Origin: JAHWKV01 sp040905365
Lineage (GTDB): Bacteria > Actinomycetota > CADDZG01 > JAHWKV01
DNA length: 64,000 nt
Assembly: GCA_040905365.1 (NCBI GenBank)
Contig: JBBDRQ010000083.1
Location: 1-64,000, forward strand
Reading direction: 5' to 3'
The notes beneath the pieces were generated by a model. The model worked only from the letters and a program-made list of their open reading frames with translations, had not been told where the DNA came from and made no database searches. Made by a program: the position numbers and the translations under genes. This document shows positions 23,431 through 32,861 of the stretch, in pieces. How positions within the stretch are numbered: position 1 is the first letter of the stretch; every line of letters starts with the position of its first letter.

Positions 23431-25053
23431 ATGAGAAAAGTGACCGACACCGCTCGTGCGGCGGTCGGTATGGGCGCGATTGTTGCATTCTCCCGAGCGA
23501 TGGGTTTCGCGCGCGTGCTGGTAGTGGCGGCCGTGCTCGGCACCAGCTATCTGGGCAACGCCTTCCAGGCCGCCAACTCCCTGTCCAACGTCCTGTTCGA
23601 GCTACTGGCGGCCGGCGCGCTTTCGGCGGTACTGGTGCCGACGTTCGTACGGCTGATGAGCGCCGGCGACACCAAGGGGGCTCAGGAGGTGGCCGGCGGG
23701 ATCTTGGGAGTCGCGGTGCTTGGATTGGGCGCAGTTGCCGTCGGAGTTGTGGCGGCCGCCCCGCTGATCGCGCGCCTGCTGACGTTGGGGGTCCCTCCGG
23801 AGGTGGTTACCGAACAAAGGGAGCTGGTTACGTTTCTATTGCGGTTTTTTGCTCCCCAGGTCGTTATGTACGGCGCGGGAACCATTGCCATCGCCGTACT
23901 GCACGCCCGCCGGCGCTTTGCCGTGACCGTGGCGGCGCCGATCGGAAGCACGGTTGTAATGGTGGCGTGTCTGTTGGCGTTTGGGGCGTCGGTACAGGGC
24001 CCGCCCGGGTTCGACCTTTCCGCTTATCAGCGCTGGCTGCTGGTGGCTGCCGGCACCGGAGGCGTAGCCGCGTTTGTGGGGGTCCTGTTGGCCGCCTGTC
24101 GGGCGTCGGGATTTCATCTGTGGCCCCGTTTGAGGTTGCGCGACCCGCGGGTGCATGAGGTGCTCAGGCAGTCCGGCTGGGGCGTGATGCTGCACAGTGC
24201 CGCAGGACTCTTGCTGGGAGCGGCCATCATGGCCGGATCTGCGGTGGAGGGTGCGGTGGTCGCGTACCAGGTTGGCTGGGTCTTCTTCCTGGCCCCGTTT
24301 GGAATCCTGTCGCAGCCGGTCCAGACCGCAATACTGCCGGAGCTGGTCAGTGAGGGCGCCGGGTCCGACCTCGAGAGGTTCCGGACCAGCGTGCGCTGGG
24401 CTCTGGAGCGGATCGCTCTGTTTGTGCTGCCGGTAACTGCGGCGATGGCGGCTTTGGCCCTGCCGGGTATGCGGTTGGTGGCTTTTGGTGAAGCCGCCGA
24501 TCAGGGACCTCGTCTGCTGGCGGCGGCGGTCGCGGCTCTTGGAGTGGGCCTGTTCCCGTACGGCGCCTTCCTCTTGCTGGCGCGCGCCTACTACGCGCTC
24601 AACGAGAGCCGATTTCCCGGAGTGGTGGCGGTGGCAGCTTCCCTGGCCGGTGTGGGCGTAATGGCGATCGGCGCCCTGACCGCCGGCGGCGCCGGCCGGG
24701 TCGCGATGCTGGGCGCCGGGCATACGCTTGCGTATACCTTGGGCTGCGTTGTGCTTTTGCGCAGCCTGGGCCGACGTACCGGCGGGTCGGTAATGCCCAA
24801 GCGGCTGGCGACGATGGCCGCAGTGTCCGCCGCGGCCGGGTTGCTGGTTTGGCTGGCGAGTCGGGTGGCGCTGGAGGGTGGAAGTGGACGGCTGTACGAC
24901 CTGGCCGTCTTGGCCGCCTCGGGCGTGATCGGCGGCGGCCTGGTCTTCCTCGGATACCGCCTATCGGGGCTCCCGGCGGCCTTGACCCAACGTCCATGGT
25001 CGCTCCCGCAGGCGCCCGGCAGCGATCCGGCCCCCGGGGGAACCCTCCCGTGA
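23431..25053 (+). CDS. murJ: Lipid II flippase MurJ (MviN family)
   Basis: 540 residues with about 14 membrane helices and the MVF family opening (GMGAIVAFSRAMGFARVLVV, SLSNVLFELLAAGALSAVLV). MurJ moves lipid-linked peptidoglycan precursors across the cytoplasmic membrane. The mycobacterial version carries C-terminal kinase-like and sugar-binding domains; here the protein ends shortly after the last helix in a Pro-rich tail. Its TGA shares a base with the ATG of the next gene (TGATG), so it leads a four-gene overlapping operon with two phosphatase-like membrane proteins and a MraY-like protein. Confidence 0.93.
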   Translation: MRKVTDTARAAVGMGAIVAFSRAMGFARVLVVAAVLGTSYLGNAFQAANSLSNVLFELLAAGALSAVLVPTFVRLMSAGDTKGAQEVAGGILGVAVLGLGAVAVGVVAAAPLIARLLTLGVPPEVVTEQRELVTFLLRFFAPQVVMYGAGTIAIAVLHARRRFAVTVAAPIGSTVVMVACLLAFGASVQGPPGFDLSAYQRWLLVAAGTGGVAAFVGVLLAACRASGFHLWPRLRLRDPRVHEVLRQSGWGVMLHSAAGLLLGAAIMAGSAVEGAVVAYQVGWVFFLAPFGILSQPVQTAILPELVSEGAGSDLERFRTSVRWALERIALFVLPVTAAMAALALPGMRLVAFGEAADQGPRLLAAAVAALGVGLFPYGAFLLLARAYYALNESRFPGVVAVAASLAGVGVMAIGALTAGGAGRVAMLGAGHTLAYTLGCVVLLRSLGRRTGGSVMPKRLATMAAVSAAAGLLVWLASRVALEGGSGRLYDLAVLAASGVIGGGLVFLGYRLSGLPAALTQRPWSLPQAPGSDPAPGGTLP

Positions 25054-27284
25054 TGCACCGCGGACCCATCCTGCTGATGGCCTTGATCCTGGCCGCGACC
25101 GTCCTTGGGGGGTGTGCTCCGGACGCGGCTGATCCGGTGAAGCAGGCCGACCGGGTCCTGATTATTTCCCTCCCCGGGGTCCGCTGGGCCGACGTCTTGG
25201 AGCACGACACTCCCAACCTGGACGCACTGTTGGAAACCGCGGCGATAGGCGACCTGTCGACCCGGATCGGCCGGCGTCCAGCGTCCGTTACGGAGGCGTA
25301 TCTGTCTATCGGGGCCGGTACGCGCGCGATGGCTCCTCCGGAGGATGCCGGAGTTGCCCTCGATCCGGACGAGACGTACCTGGGGGTGCGGGCATCGACC
25401 ATTCTGCAGCGGCGGCTGGGCGAAGTGCCCTCGGGCGTTGTTTACCTGTCTGCGGCGGAGGCGAGAGCCCGTAACGACAGCTCGCCATTTGGGGCTCAAC
25501 CCGGCCACCTGGGTGACCTGCTCCGTGAGGCCGGGGTCGAGCGCGCGGTTATCGCCAACGCCGATACCGTTGAGGATACCGAGGGGGAAGACCCGCCGGA
25601 CCGAGCCTATGCTCGGGGTGCGGTGACGGCGCTGATGGGAACCGACGGTGTTGTCCCCCACGGAACGGTGGGGCGCTCTTTGCTGCAACGTGATCCGGCC
25701 GCCGCGTTCGGGCACCGTCTGAACCCGGATGCAGTGTTAAGAGCTTTCGATAGTTTCTGGTCGGGGGACGGTACCAGGGTGGCCCTGGTCGAGGCATCCG
25801 ATTTGCACCGGGCAAGCCTCTACGAACTCGAAACAGGTCAAGCTCAGGGGCAGGCGGTGCGCGCCGCTGCGCTCGCCGGGTCGGATGAACTGCTGGGCGC
25901 GCTGATCGGCCGCACCGATCCAAGCCGGGACGCGGTCTTGGTGCTGTCGCCGGTCACCTCCGGTTCCAGCCCCGAGCTTGCCGTGGCAGCGCTGCGGTCC
26001 CCGGGAGTCAAACCGGGGTTGCTGCGCTCGTCTACGACCCGGCGGGACGGCTATGTGCAGCTCGCGGATGTAGCGCCGACGGTGCTTGACCTGGTGGGCC
26101 TGGAGCACGTCCGTGAGATGGAGGGCCGTCCCTTCCAGGTAGCGCAGCCCGATGTCAGAGACCGTGTGAGCCACCTGATCGCCGCCTCTGAAGATGCCGA
26201 CTTCCATGAGAGCCTAATGACGAAGGTCGTGCTGGCCATCTTTGTTTTGGTGTCGGCTTTGCTGGCCGCAGTTGTCTTCCGCCACCGTCTGCCGGGGCGG
26301 CTGCGCGGGTGGATCGAGCCCCTGGCGATGGGAATTCTTGGCCTGGTGCCCGGTACGTACCTGGTGGCCCAGCTCGATTTCGTTCGTCAACGAACCGTCC
26401 TGTACTTTGCCGGCGTAATGTTCGTTGCGGCGGCGACTGCGGCTACGGGGCTCTTCATCGAGCGCCGCCGCGAGGGCTTGGGCCTGATGGCGGTGCTGGG
26501 GGCGATCGCGGTCCTGTTCTCCCTTGACGTGGTTCTGGGGGCGCCCTTGCAGGTCAACTCCGTCTTCGGTTACTCGGTGGCGGTGGCTGGGCGCTTCGCA
26601 GGTTTTGGTAATCTGGCTTTTGCCCTGTTTGGGACCACTGCAGTCTTGCTGGCGGTGCTTACCGTGGAGCGCCATGGCCGGCGGGCGTTATGGCCGGTCC
26701 TGGTGATGCTTGGCCTGGTCGTCCTGGTTGAGGGACTGCCGATGCTGGGCGGAGACGTCGGGGGTGTGGTTTCGATGGTCCCCGCCTTTGGTGTCACCGG
26801 GTTGCTGCTGGCCGGCCGCAGGCTCCGCTGGCTGCACATCGCAGGGCTCGGCGCCGGAACCCTTGCCTTGGTCCTGGCTTTTGCGTTCGTGGATGCCAGC
26901 CGCCCGCCCGGAGCGCGCACCCACCTGGCGCGTCTGGCCCAAAACTTGCTGGAAGGTCGGTGGTCTCCGTTCGCCGACAGTGTGGGGCGCCGGCTGCAAG
27001 CTAGCTTCGGCAGCGCGGAGCTCACGGCCTGGGTGAGCCTGGCCGTTCTGATGCTGGGCGCGGCCGTGTATGTGTTCCTGGTTGCACGCGGGACCATTGG
27101 GCTCGACGCCCCGCCGCGTCGCCGCGAGCCGGGCTGGTCGGCGGCGGTCGCCGGACTTGGAGTCCTGGCGGTGATGGGTCTGGTGGCCAACGACTCTTCG
27201 CTAGCGGTTCCGGCGACCATGTTTGTCGTAGCGGCGCCGGTCTTTGCGATACGTTACACACGCGCTGCCGGTGGCGCCGAATGA
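25053..27284 (+). CDS. Alkaline-phosphatase-superfamily-like membrane lipoprotein (paralog 1)
   Basis: 743 residues. The N-terminus (LLMALILAATVLGGC) is a lipoprotein signal with a clear LGGC lipobox. Residues about 35-370 form an extracytoplasmic domain reminiscent of the alkaline phosphatase/sulfatase fold: RVLIISLPGVRWADV at the first strand and DVAPTVLDLVGLEHV near the end, a sulfatase-type box. The expected nucleophile and metal ligands are not obvious, so catalysis is doubtful. Residues about 385-740 contain some ten membrane helices. The paralog at 28126 has the same plan. Starts and stops overlap on both sides (TGATG and ATGA). Probably acts on, or senses, lipid-linked envelope intermediates; that is inference from context only. 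Confidence 0.72.
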   Translation: MHRGPILLMALILAATVLGGCAPDAADPVKQADRVLIISLPGVRWADVLEHDTPNLDALLETAAIGDLSTRIGRRPASVTEAYLSIGAGTRAMAPPEDAGVALDPDETYLGVRASTILQRRLGEVPSGVVYLSAAEARARNDSSPFGAQPGHLGDLLREAGVERAVIANADTVEDTEGEDPPDRAYARGAVTALMGTDGVVPHGTVGRSLLQRDPAAAFGHRLNPDAVLRAFDSFWSGDGTRVALVEASDLHRASLYELETGQAQGQAVRAAALAGSDELLGALIGRTDPSRDAVLVLSPVTSGSSPELAVAALRSPGVKPGLLRSSTTRRDGYVQLADVAPTVLDLVGLEHVREMEGRPFQVAQPDVRDRVSHLIAASEDADFHESLMTKVVLAIFVLVSALLAAVVFRHRLPGRLRGWIEPLAMGILGLVPGTYLVAQLDFVRQRTVLYFAGVMFVAAATAATGLFIERRREGLGLMAVLGAIAVLFSLDVVLGAPLQVNSVFGYSVAVAGRFAGFGNLAFALFGTTAVLLAVLTVERHGRRALWPVLVMLGLVVLVEGLPMLGGDVGGVVSMVPAFGVTGLLLAGRRLRWLHIAGLGAGTLALVLAFAFVDASRPPGARTHLARLAQNLLEGRWSPFADSVGRRLQASFGSAELTAWVSLAVLMLGAAVYVFLVARGTIGLDAPPRRREPGWSAAVAGLGVLAVMGLVANDSSLAVPATMFVVAAPVFAIRYTRAAGGAE

Positions 27285-28129
27285 CCGTCCTCGCTGCCTT
27301 GCTCGCCGGCGTTGTGGCGGGGTGGCTGTTGCTGCGCACGGCGAGCGCGGTTTTATTCCACCCGGTGCTGCGGCGGAGCAACTACAGGGGAGCGCAACTC
27401 CCCACCGCCGCAGGCCTGGTCGTGGTCGCGGCTGCGCTGGCCGTCGAAGGCGGGCGCGCCCTGCTGGGCATGTTCGGAGTAGGAGATCCGGCTGCGCCGG
27501 CTCGGGTGACGATGCTGGCCGCGGTAACGGCGTTCGGGTTTCTTGGGATGATGGACGACCTGCTGGGGGACGCCGACGATAGAGGCTTGCGCGGCCATAT
27601 TGGGGCGGCGCTGCGCGGCCGAGTTACGACGGGATTTGTGAAGTTGGGCGGCGGAGCGGCGGCGGCACTCGTGCTCTCCGGTTTTATTAACGGCAACCGG
27701 CCGGGCCGGGTCTTGGTGGATGCCGCGGTTATCGCTCTGGCCGCCAACCTGGGCAACTTGCTGGACCGAGCGCCGGGCCGCACGTTGAAGTGGGCAGTGC
27801 TGGCTTACATCCCCCTGGGGGCGGCCGGCGGTTCATCCGAGGCCTCCACGGCGCTTGCCGTGGTGATCGGCGCGGGGCTGGCTCTGGCGGCCGGCGACGT
27901 GCGCGAGCGCTTTATGCTGGGCGATACCGGCGCCAATGCGCTGGGGGCGGCGTTGGGGGTGACCGCGGTGCTGGTGACGGCGCCGCAGGTCCGCACGGTC
28001 GTGGCGGTGGCGCTGGTGCTTCTCACCCTACTGTCCGAGGTGGTGTCGCTTAGCCGCATCATAGAAGCGGTACCGCCGCTGCGGGGCCTGGACCGATTGG
28101 GGCGGCTGCCCCGGAAGGAGCGGAATTGA
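27281..28129 (+). CDS. MraY/WecA-like polyprenyl-phosphate phosphosugar transferase family protein
   Basis: 282 residues, nearly all membrane helices. Family motifs are present: MMDDLLGDADDRGLRGH (the DD box and GLRGH), NLGNLLDRAPGR (the N-x-x-N-x-x-D box) and MLGDTGANALGAALG. Members join a UDP-activated amino sugar phosphate to a polyprenyl phosphate. It is shorter than MraY (about 320-360) and lacks the C-terminal HHH box seen in MraY/WecA, so the substrate may differ. It lies between two paralogous phosphatase-like proteins, overlapping each by four bases. Confidence 0.78.
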   Translation: MTVLAALLAGVVAGWLLLRTASAVLFHPVLRRSNYRGAQLPTAAGLVVVAAALAVEGGRALLGMFGVGDPAAPARVTMLAAVTAFGFLGMMDDLLGDADDRGLRGHIGAALRGRVTTGFVKLGGGAAAALVLSGFINGNRPGRVLVDAAVIALAANLGNLLDRAPGRTLKWAVLAYIPLGAAGGSSEASTALAVVIGAGLALAAGDVRERFMLGDTGANALGAALGVTAVLVTAPQVRTVVAVALVLLTLLSEVVSLSRIIEAVPPLRGLDRLGRLPRKERN

Positions 28130-30390
28130 CCCCGCGTCTAAGGCACCGGTTCGCGGCCTTGGCGCTGGTGGCGTTGGGGCTCGGGGCTGCGGTTCCGGCG
28201 GGCGCCGCCACTCCCGCCGAGTCGCAGGGGCCGCAAGGGCGCTTGCTGGTCGTATCGTTGCCGGGTTTGACCTGGTCGGACGTGGCCTCGCAGGAGTTGC
28301 CGGCCATGGAAGGCTTCTTCGAGGACGCCGCTCTGGCGAACCTGGCGCCGCGCAGCGTCTCGGCGAAGGCCAGGCCGGGCAATGCCTACTTGACCATATC
28401 GGCCGGGTCCCGTGCGGCAGGCCTTCCCTCGGTGGATGGACAGGTCTTGGGTCTAACCGAGAAGAGGTTGGGAGCCGAAGCTCAGGAGATTTTCCGCCGT
28501 CGCACGGGCGTGATCGTCGACGGCGAGTTCGTCGTTCTGCACTGGCCGCGCATCGTCAGAACCAACCAGCAGCACCCGTACGACGCGGTTTTGGGCCTGC
28601 TCCAGGAAACGCTCGAGGAAAATGGGATCGGGTCGGCAGTTATCGGCAACGCCGACGGTACCGACACCACCTCCGCCTCCTATGAGCGGCAGGTTGGGCT
28701 GGCCCTGGCGGACCGCGACGGGGTAGTGGCCCGAGGAGAGCTTGGTCCTGGCTTACGGCAAGAGGATCCTCCTGCGCCCTACGGGGTCCGGCTGGATACA
28801 TCCGCCGCGATGGAGGAATTCGACCGACACTGGGGCAACTCCGCCTCGGAAAGAGAGTCTGGCGCCAAGGTGGTGATGGTGGAAGGTTCCGACCTGGCGC
28901 GGGTGCTCGACTATCGGTCGAAGGTAAGCTCGGATCGGTTCTATGAGCTGTGGGATTCCGCGCTGGCCGACTCCGACGAACTGTTCGGTCGACTGATGGA
29001 GCGAGTGGATCCCGAAATGGACAGCGTGCTGGTGGTGGCTCCATACAACCTGCGCGGGAGCCGAAACCTGACCGTGGCCGCCCTTCGCACGCCCGGAGGT
29101 GTTTCAGGTTATCTGAAGTCTGCTTCGACCCAGCGGGCGGGCTTTCTGACTCTGGTCGATATCGCTCCGACGGTGCTAGACGTTTTTGGTGTCCCGCGGC
29201 CGATTGAGATGGAGGGTCGTCGAGCTGAGGTCTCGCCGGTTTCTTTGCCATTCGTCGATCGGGTGGATCACCTGGTCTCATCGAACCGGGCCTCCCGCTT
29301 CCGGGAGCGTTTGCTGGTTCCAACGAGTTTGGCAATCGTGCTCACCATGGCGTTGGCGGCGGTGGGAACCGTGGTGGTGCTGATGGGACGTCTGGGTGCC
29401 CGGTGGCGCCGCGGCGTGGCCTTCGCCGTCCTTGGGACGTTGACCGTGTTTCCTGCCTCATACCTGGCAAGGTTGTTCAGTCTCGAGGATCTGGGGCTGG
29501 GCTTTTATTGGGCCTTTGTCTTGGCGGCAGCCGCGGGCACTTCAGTGGTGGCGTCGGTGCTAGGTGCCCGCTCCAAGCATGCCTACTCGGGTCTGGTGCT
29601 CGTGCTGTCGATGGTTGCCGGCGTATTGGTGTTCGATGTGATGACCGGATCCCGGCTCAGCCTGGGCGCAGCCTTCGGATACTCGCCGACCGGAAACTCC
29701 CGTCTGTACGGGATCAGCAATTACTCTTACGGTCAGCTGGCGACGGCGACCTGTTTGCTGGCCGCGGTCCTTGCGGCGCGGTTTCGGGGTACGACAGGAC
29801 GCGCGGCCTCGGTAGGGCTGCTCGTCGCAGCCCTGATCGTCATGGGGGTTCCGATATGGGGCTCCGACGTAGGCGGGATTTTGGCGTTTACACCCACCAT
29901 TTTGGTATTTGTGACGCTATTGCAGGGCCGCAAGATTCGCTGGCGGACGGTGGTCGGTGGGGCGGCCGCCACCACTTTGGCGGTTGCTGCGTTCGGTTTG
30001 CTGGACCTGGCCAGACCGGCGGAGAGGCGGACGCATTTGGGCCGGCTTATAGAGCGCGTGATGAACGAAGGTTTTGGGCCTCTGTACTCGATAGTGGAGC
30101 GCAAGCTGGTCGCCAATCTCCAGGTATCGGTCTCTTCTTTTTGGGTGGCGACCATCCCGCTGGCGGTTGCGTTCTGGTTGTTTTTGGTCAAAGTCCAACC
30201 GCGCTCTCTGGCCCGGGTTCGCTCCAGACTGCCCACGCTCGACGTTGGTCTGGCCTCGGCCACGGTGGCTGCGGTGCTGGGCAGCCTGGTAAACGATTCC
30301 GGAGCGATAATCGCCGGCGTAGCAGCCTCCATGCTCACGCTCAGCTTGGCTTATCTGGTGCTGGTCCACTCAGCCGAGGAACGGGAGTGA
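28126..30390 (+). CDS. Alkaline-phosphatase-superfamily-like membrane protein (paralog 2)
   Basis: 754 residues from a TTG overlapping the previous stop (TTGA). Plan as in the protein at 25053: a cleavable signal (ALALVALGLGAAVPAGAA) in place of the lipobox, an extracytoplasmic domain with LLVVSLPGLTWSDV and DIAPTVLDVFGV, then about ten helices from residue 395. Shared landmarks include AYLTISAGSRA (compare AYLSIGAGTRA), VIGNADGTD (compare VIANADTVE), a GSDVGGILAFTP loop (compare GGDVGGVVSMVP), RRTHLGRL (compare ARTHLARL) and a closing LVNDSGAIIAG helix (compare VANDSSLAVPA). The two are diverged tandem duplicates. Classic phosphatase metal ligands are not evident. Confidence 0.72.
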   Translation: MTPRLRHRFAALALVALGLGAAVPAGAATPAESQGPQGRLLVVSLPGLTWSDVASQELPAMEGFFEDAALANLAPRSVSAKARPGNAYLTISAGSRAAGLPSVDGQVLGLTEKRLGAEAQEIFRRRTGVIVDGEFVVLHWPRIVRTNQQHPYDAVLGLLQETLEENGIGSAVIGNADGTDTTSASYERQVGLALADRDGVVARGELGPGLRQEDPPAPYGVRLDTSAAMEEFDRHWGNSASERESGAKVVMVEGSDLARVLDYRSKVSSDRFYELWDSALADSDELFGRLMERVDPEMDSVLVVAPYNLRGSRNLTVAALRTPGGVSGYLKSASTQRAGFLTLVDIAPTVLDVFGVPRPIEMEGRRAEVSPVSLPFVDRVDHLVSSNRASRFRERLLVPTSLAIVLTMALAAVGTVVVLMGRLGARWRRGVAFAVLGTLTVFPASYLARLFSLEDLGLGFYWAFVLAAAAGTSVVASVLGARSKHAYSGLVLVLSMVAGVLVFDVMTGSRLSLGAAFGYSPTGNSRLYGISNYSYGQLATATCLLAAVLAARFRGTTGRAASVGLLVAALIVMGVPIWGSDVGGILAFTPTILVFVTLLQGRKIRWRTVVGGAAATTLAVAAFGLLDLARPAERRTHLGRLIERVMNEGFGPLYSIVERKLVANLQVSVSSFWVATIPLAVAFWLFLVKVQPRSLARVRSRLPTLDVGLASATVAAVLGSLVNDSGAIIAGVAASMLTLSLAYLVLVHSAEERE

Positions 30391-30449
30391 GCTAACGCTC
30401 GGCGGAGACCGGGACCAAAAACCGGGTCAGCCGCCCGAAAAGGCTTCCG

Positions 30450-32213
30450 ATGCGGTTTGGAGGTCTGGTAACCTGGGTTTCAGTGGCTAAGCATATTTTT
30501 GTAACCGGCGGAGTTGCCTCGAGTTTGGGCAAGGGTCTTACCGCCGCCTCCCTGGGCCGACTCCTCAAGTGCCGTGGGTTTCGTGTCACCATGCAGAAGC
30601 TGGATCCTTACATCAATGTGGATCCGGGAACGATGAGCCCCTTCCAGCACGGCGAGGTCTTCGTGACCGACGACGGAGCCGAGACCGATCTGGATCTGGG
30701 CCACTACGAACGGTTCATCGACGAGAACCTGCGGCGAAGCTCCAACGTCACCACCGGGGCCATATACCAATCGGTTATCGCCAAGGAGCGCCGCGGGGAC
30801 TACTTGGGTGACACCGTGCAGGTGATCCCCCACATCACCAATGAGATCAAGGATCGGATCCTTCGGGTCGGTCAATCCAACGAGGCCGAGATTGTGATTA
30901 CCGAGGTCGGGGGCACCGTGGGCGACATCGAGAGTCTGCCCTTCCTGGAGGCCATCCGGCAACTCCGGCTCGAGGTGGGCAGAGAGAACGTTTGCTACGT
31001 ACATGTGACCCTGGCCCCTTACATCGGCCCGTCCGGTGAGCTAAAGACCAAGCCCACTCAGCACTCGGTCCGTGAGTTGCGCAGTATTGGAATCCAGCCC
31101 GATGCCTTGGTAATCCGCTCCGACCGAGAAGTAGGTGCGCAGCTGAAGCAGAAGATATCGCTGCTGTGCGATGTGGAAGTGAACGGAATTGCCTGCGCCA
31201 TGGATACGCCCAACATCTACCGCATTCCCCTGGTTCTGCGTGAGGAGGGGTTGGATGACTTCGTCCTGGACCATCTGCAGGTCGAGGCTCCGGCACCGGA
31301 TCTATCCGAGTGGCAGGCGTTGGTGGATCGCGTTGAGCACCCCAAGGGCAAGGTCCGGATCGGAATTTTCGGCAAGTACGTGGACCTTCCCGACGCCTAT
31401 CTGTCGGTCATCGAGTCGGTGAAGGCCGGCGGCTACGAGGTGGGGGCGGACGTCGAGATAGTTTGGGTCGCCTCCGACGAAAAGCCGGCCGGATCCGACG
31501 ATGCGGATCCCGTTCCCATGCTGTCGCACCTTACCTCGGGCGGGCTGGATACGATCCTGGGCCTCGACGCGGTTTTGGTTCCCGGAGGATTTGGCATCCG
31601 CGGCATTGAAGGCAAGATCGATGCGGTACGGGTGGCCCGGGAGGAGTCCATTCCCTTCCTAGGTCTGTGCCTGGGATTGCAGTGTGCGGTAATCGAGTTT
31701 GCGCGCAATGTCGCCGGGTTGCCCAACGCCAACTCGCACGAGTTCGACGAGATGACGCCGCACCCGGTGATCGATCTGATGCCCGACCAAGAGGATGTCA
31801 GCGAAAAGGGCGGATCGATGCGGCTGGGACTCTATCCGGCGCGACTGTGGCCCGGAAGTAGAGCGCACGAGGTTTACGGGCAAGAGGTCATCTACGAAAG
31901 GCACCGGCATCGCTACGAGGTAAACACCTCTTACCACTCACTGCTGCGGGACCACGGTCTCGTCTTTAGCGGAACGTCTCCGGACGGCCGCTTGGTGGAG
32001 ATCGTCGAGCTGACCGATCACCCGTTTTTCATGGCCAGCCAGTTCCACCCGGAGTTTCGCTCCCGCCCCAACCGCGCCCACCCCATGTTCCGTGAGTTCG
32101 TGGCGGCGGCCGTGCGCCGTGCCGTCGATCGGGGAACCTTCAACCTTCCCTCCGGGGCGCCTGCCGAGGCGGCCGGGGCGGCAAGATCTTCCGAGGACGC
32201 CCGTCTCAGCTAG
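30450..32213 (+). CDS. pyrG: CTP synthase
   Basis: 587 residues (or 576 from GTG 30483, where family similarity starts with VAKHIFVTGGVASSLGKG). I keep ATG 30450 because aaagg lies nine bases upstream. The N-terminal synthetase domain carries the P-loop-like GGVASSLGKG and QKLDPYINVDPGTMSPFQHG; the C-terminal glutaminase domain (from about 300) has the nucleophile elbow GLCLGLQ and the FHPEF catalytic His-x-Glu. It makes CTP from UTP, ATP and glutamine. As in mycobacteria it precedes a Nudix gene. Confidence 0.96.
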   Translation: MRFGGLVTWVSVAKHIFVTGGVASSLGKGLTAASLGRLLKCRGFRVTMQKLDPYINVDPGTMSPFQHGEVFVTDDGAETDLDLGHYERFIDENLRRSSNVTTGAIYQSVIAKERRGDYLGDTVQVIPHITNEIKDRILRVGQSNEAEIVITEVGGTVGDIESLPFLEAIRQLRLEVGRENVCYVHVTLAPYIGPSGELKTKPTQHSVRELRSIGIQPDALVIRSDREVGAQLKQKISLLCDVEVNGIACAMDTPNIYRIPLVLREEGLDDFVLDHLQVEAPAPDLSEWQALVDRVEHPKGKVRIGIFGKYVDLPDAYLSVIESVKAGGYEVGADVEIVWVASDEKPAGSDDADPVPMLSHLTSGGLDTILGLDAVLVPGGFGIRGIEGKIDAVRVAREESIPFLGLCLGLQCAVIEFARNVAGLPNANSHEFDEMTPHPVIDLMPDQEDVSEKGGSMRLGLYPARLWPGSRAHEVYGQEVIYERHRHRYEVNTSYHSLLRDHGLVFSGTSPDGRLVEIVELTDHPFFMASQFHPEFRSRPNRAHPMFREFVAAAVRRAVDRGTFNLPSGAPAEAAGAARSSEDARLS

Positions 32214-32276
32214 TGCCCCGGGTCACTCGGTAACCGGCCGGCGGCGCACCCGCCCGCGGTGGTTTAGGATCGAGGA

Positions 32277-32837
32277 ATGATAGGGGATAGGAAGGTTCTA
32301 GAGTCCGAACAGGTTCTGGACGCGGGGTTTTTCACCGTCGTGCGCGATGCCGTGGAGCTTCCCGGCGGCATGATCAAGGACTACTACACGGCCAAGCACC
32401 CCGGCGCGGTGGCCGTAGTTCCGGTGGATGAGGACGGCCGGGTGCTGATGGTGCGCCAGTACCGGCAGGCGGCCGGTGACACGTTGTTGGAGATTCCGGC
32501 CGGCAAGCTCGATCCGGGAGAGGACCCGTGGGTGTGCGGGCGCCGGGAGCTCGAAGAGGAGACCGGGTACCGCTGCGAACACTTGGAGCTTTTGACGAAA
32601 TTCTATGCCAGCCCCGGAATGACCGACGAGGAGATACATGTGTTCGTGGGCACGGGCCTGGAGCCGGTAGCGGAAATGCCCTCTCACGACGGAGGGGAAC
32701 CCATCAGCTCCGAGTGGCTGTTGAGCGACGAGGTCATACCCGCCATCGAGGACGGTCGGATCGTGGACGGCAAGAGCATAGTGGGAATTACCTTGTACAA
32801 AGTTAAGGAGCACGAGCGGATTCACGATTTGGACTGA
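32277..32837 (+). CDS. Nudix hydrolase, ADP-ribose pyrophosphatase type
   Basis: 186 residues. The Nudix box is complete (GKLDPGE, seven residues, RRELEEETGY), and the preceding VVPVDEDGRVLMVRQYRQA and the following YASPGMTDEEIHVFVGTGL are characteristic of ADP-ribose pyrophosphatases (NudF/Rv1700 type). It hydrolyses ADP-ribose to AMP and ribose 5-phosphate. The position after pyrG is conserved with M. tuberculosis Rv1700. Confidence 0.92.
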   Translation: MIGDRKVLESEQVLDAGFFTVVRDAVELPGGMIKDYYTAKHPGAVAVVPVDEDGRVLMVRQYRQAAGDTLLEIPAGKLDPGEDPWVCGRRELEEETGYRCEHLELLTKFYASPGMTDEEIHVFVGTGLEPVAEMPSHDGGEPISSEWLLSDEVIPAIEDGRIVDGKSIVGITLYKVKEHERIHDLD

Positions 32838-32861
32838 CGGCAGGTTAGGAGTGGTGGCGGT

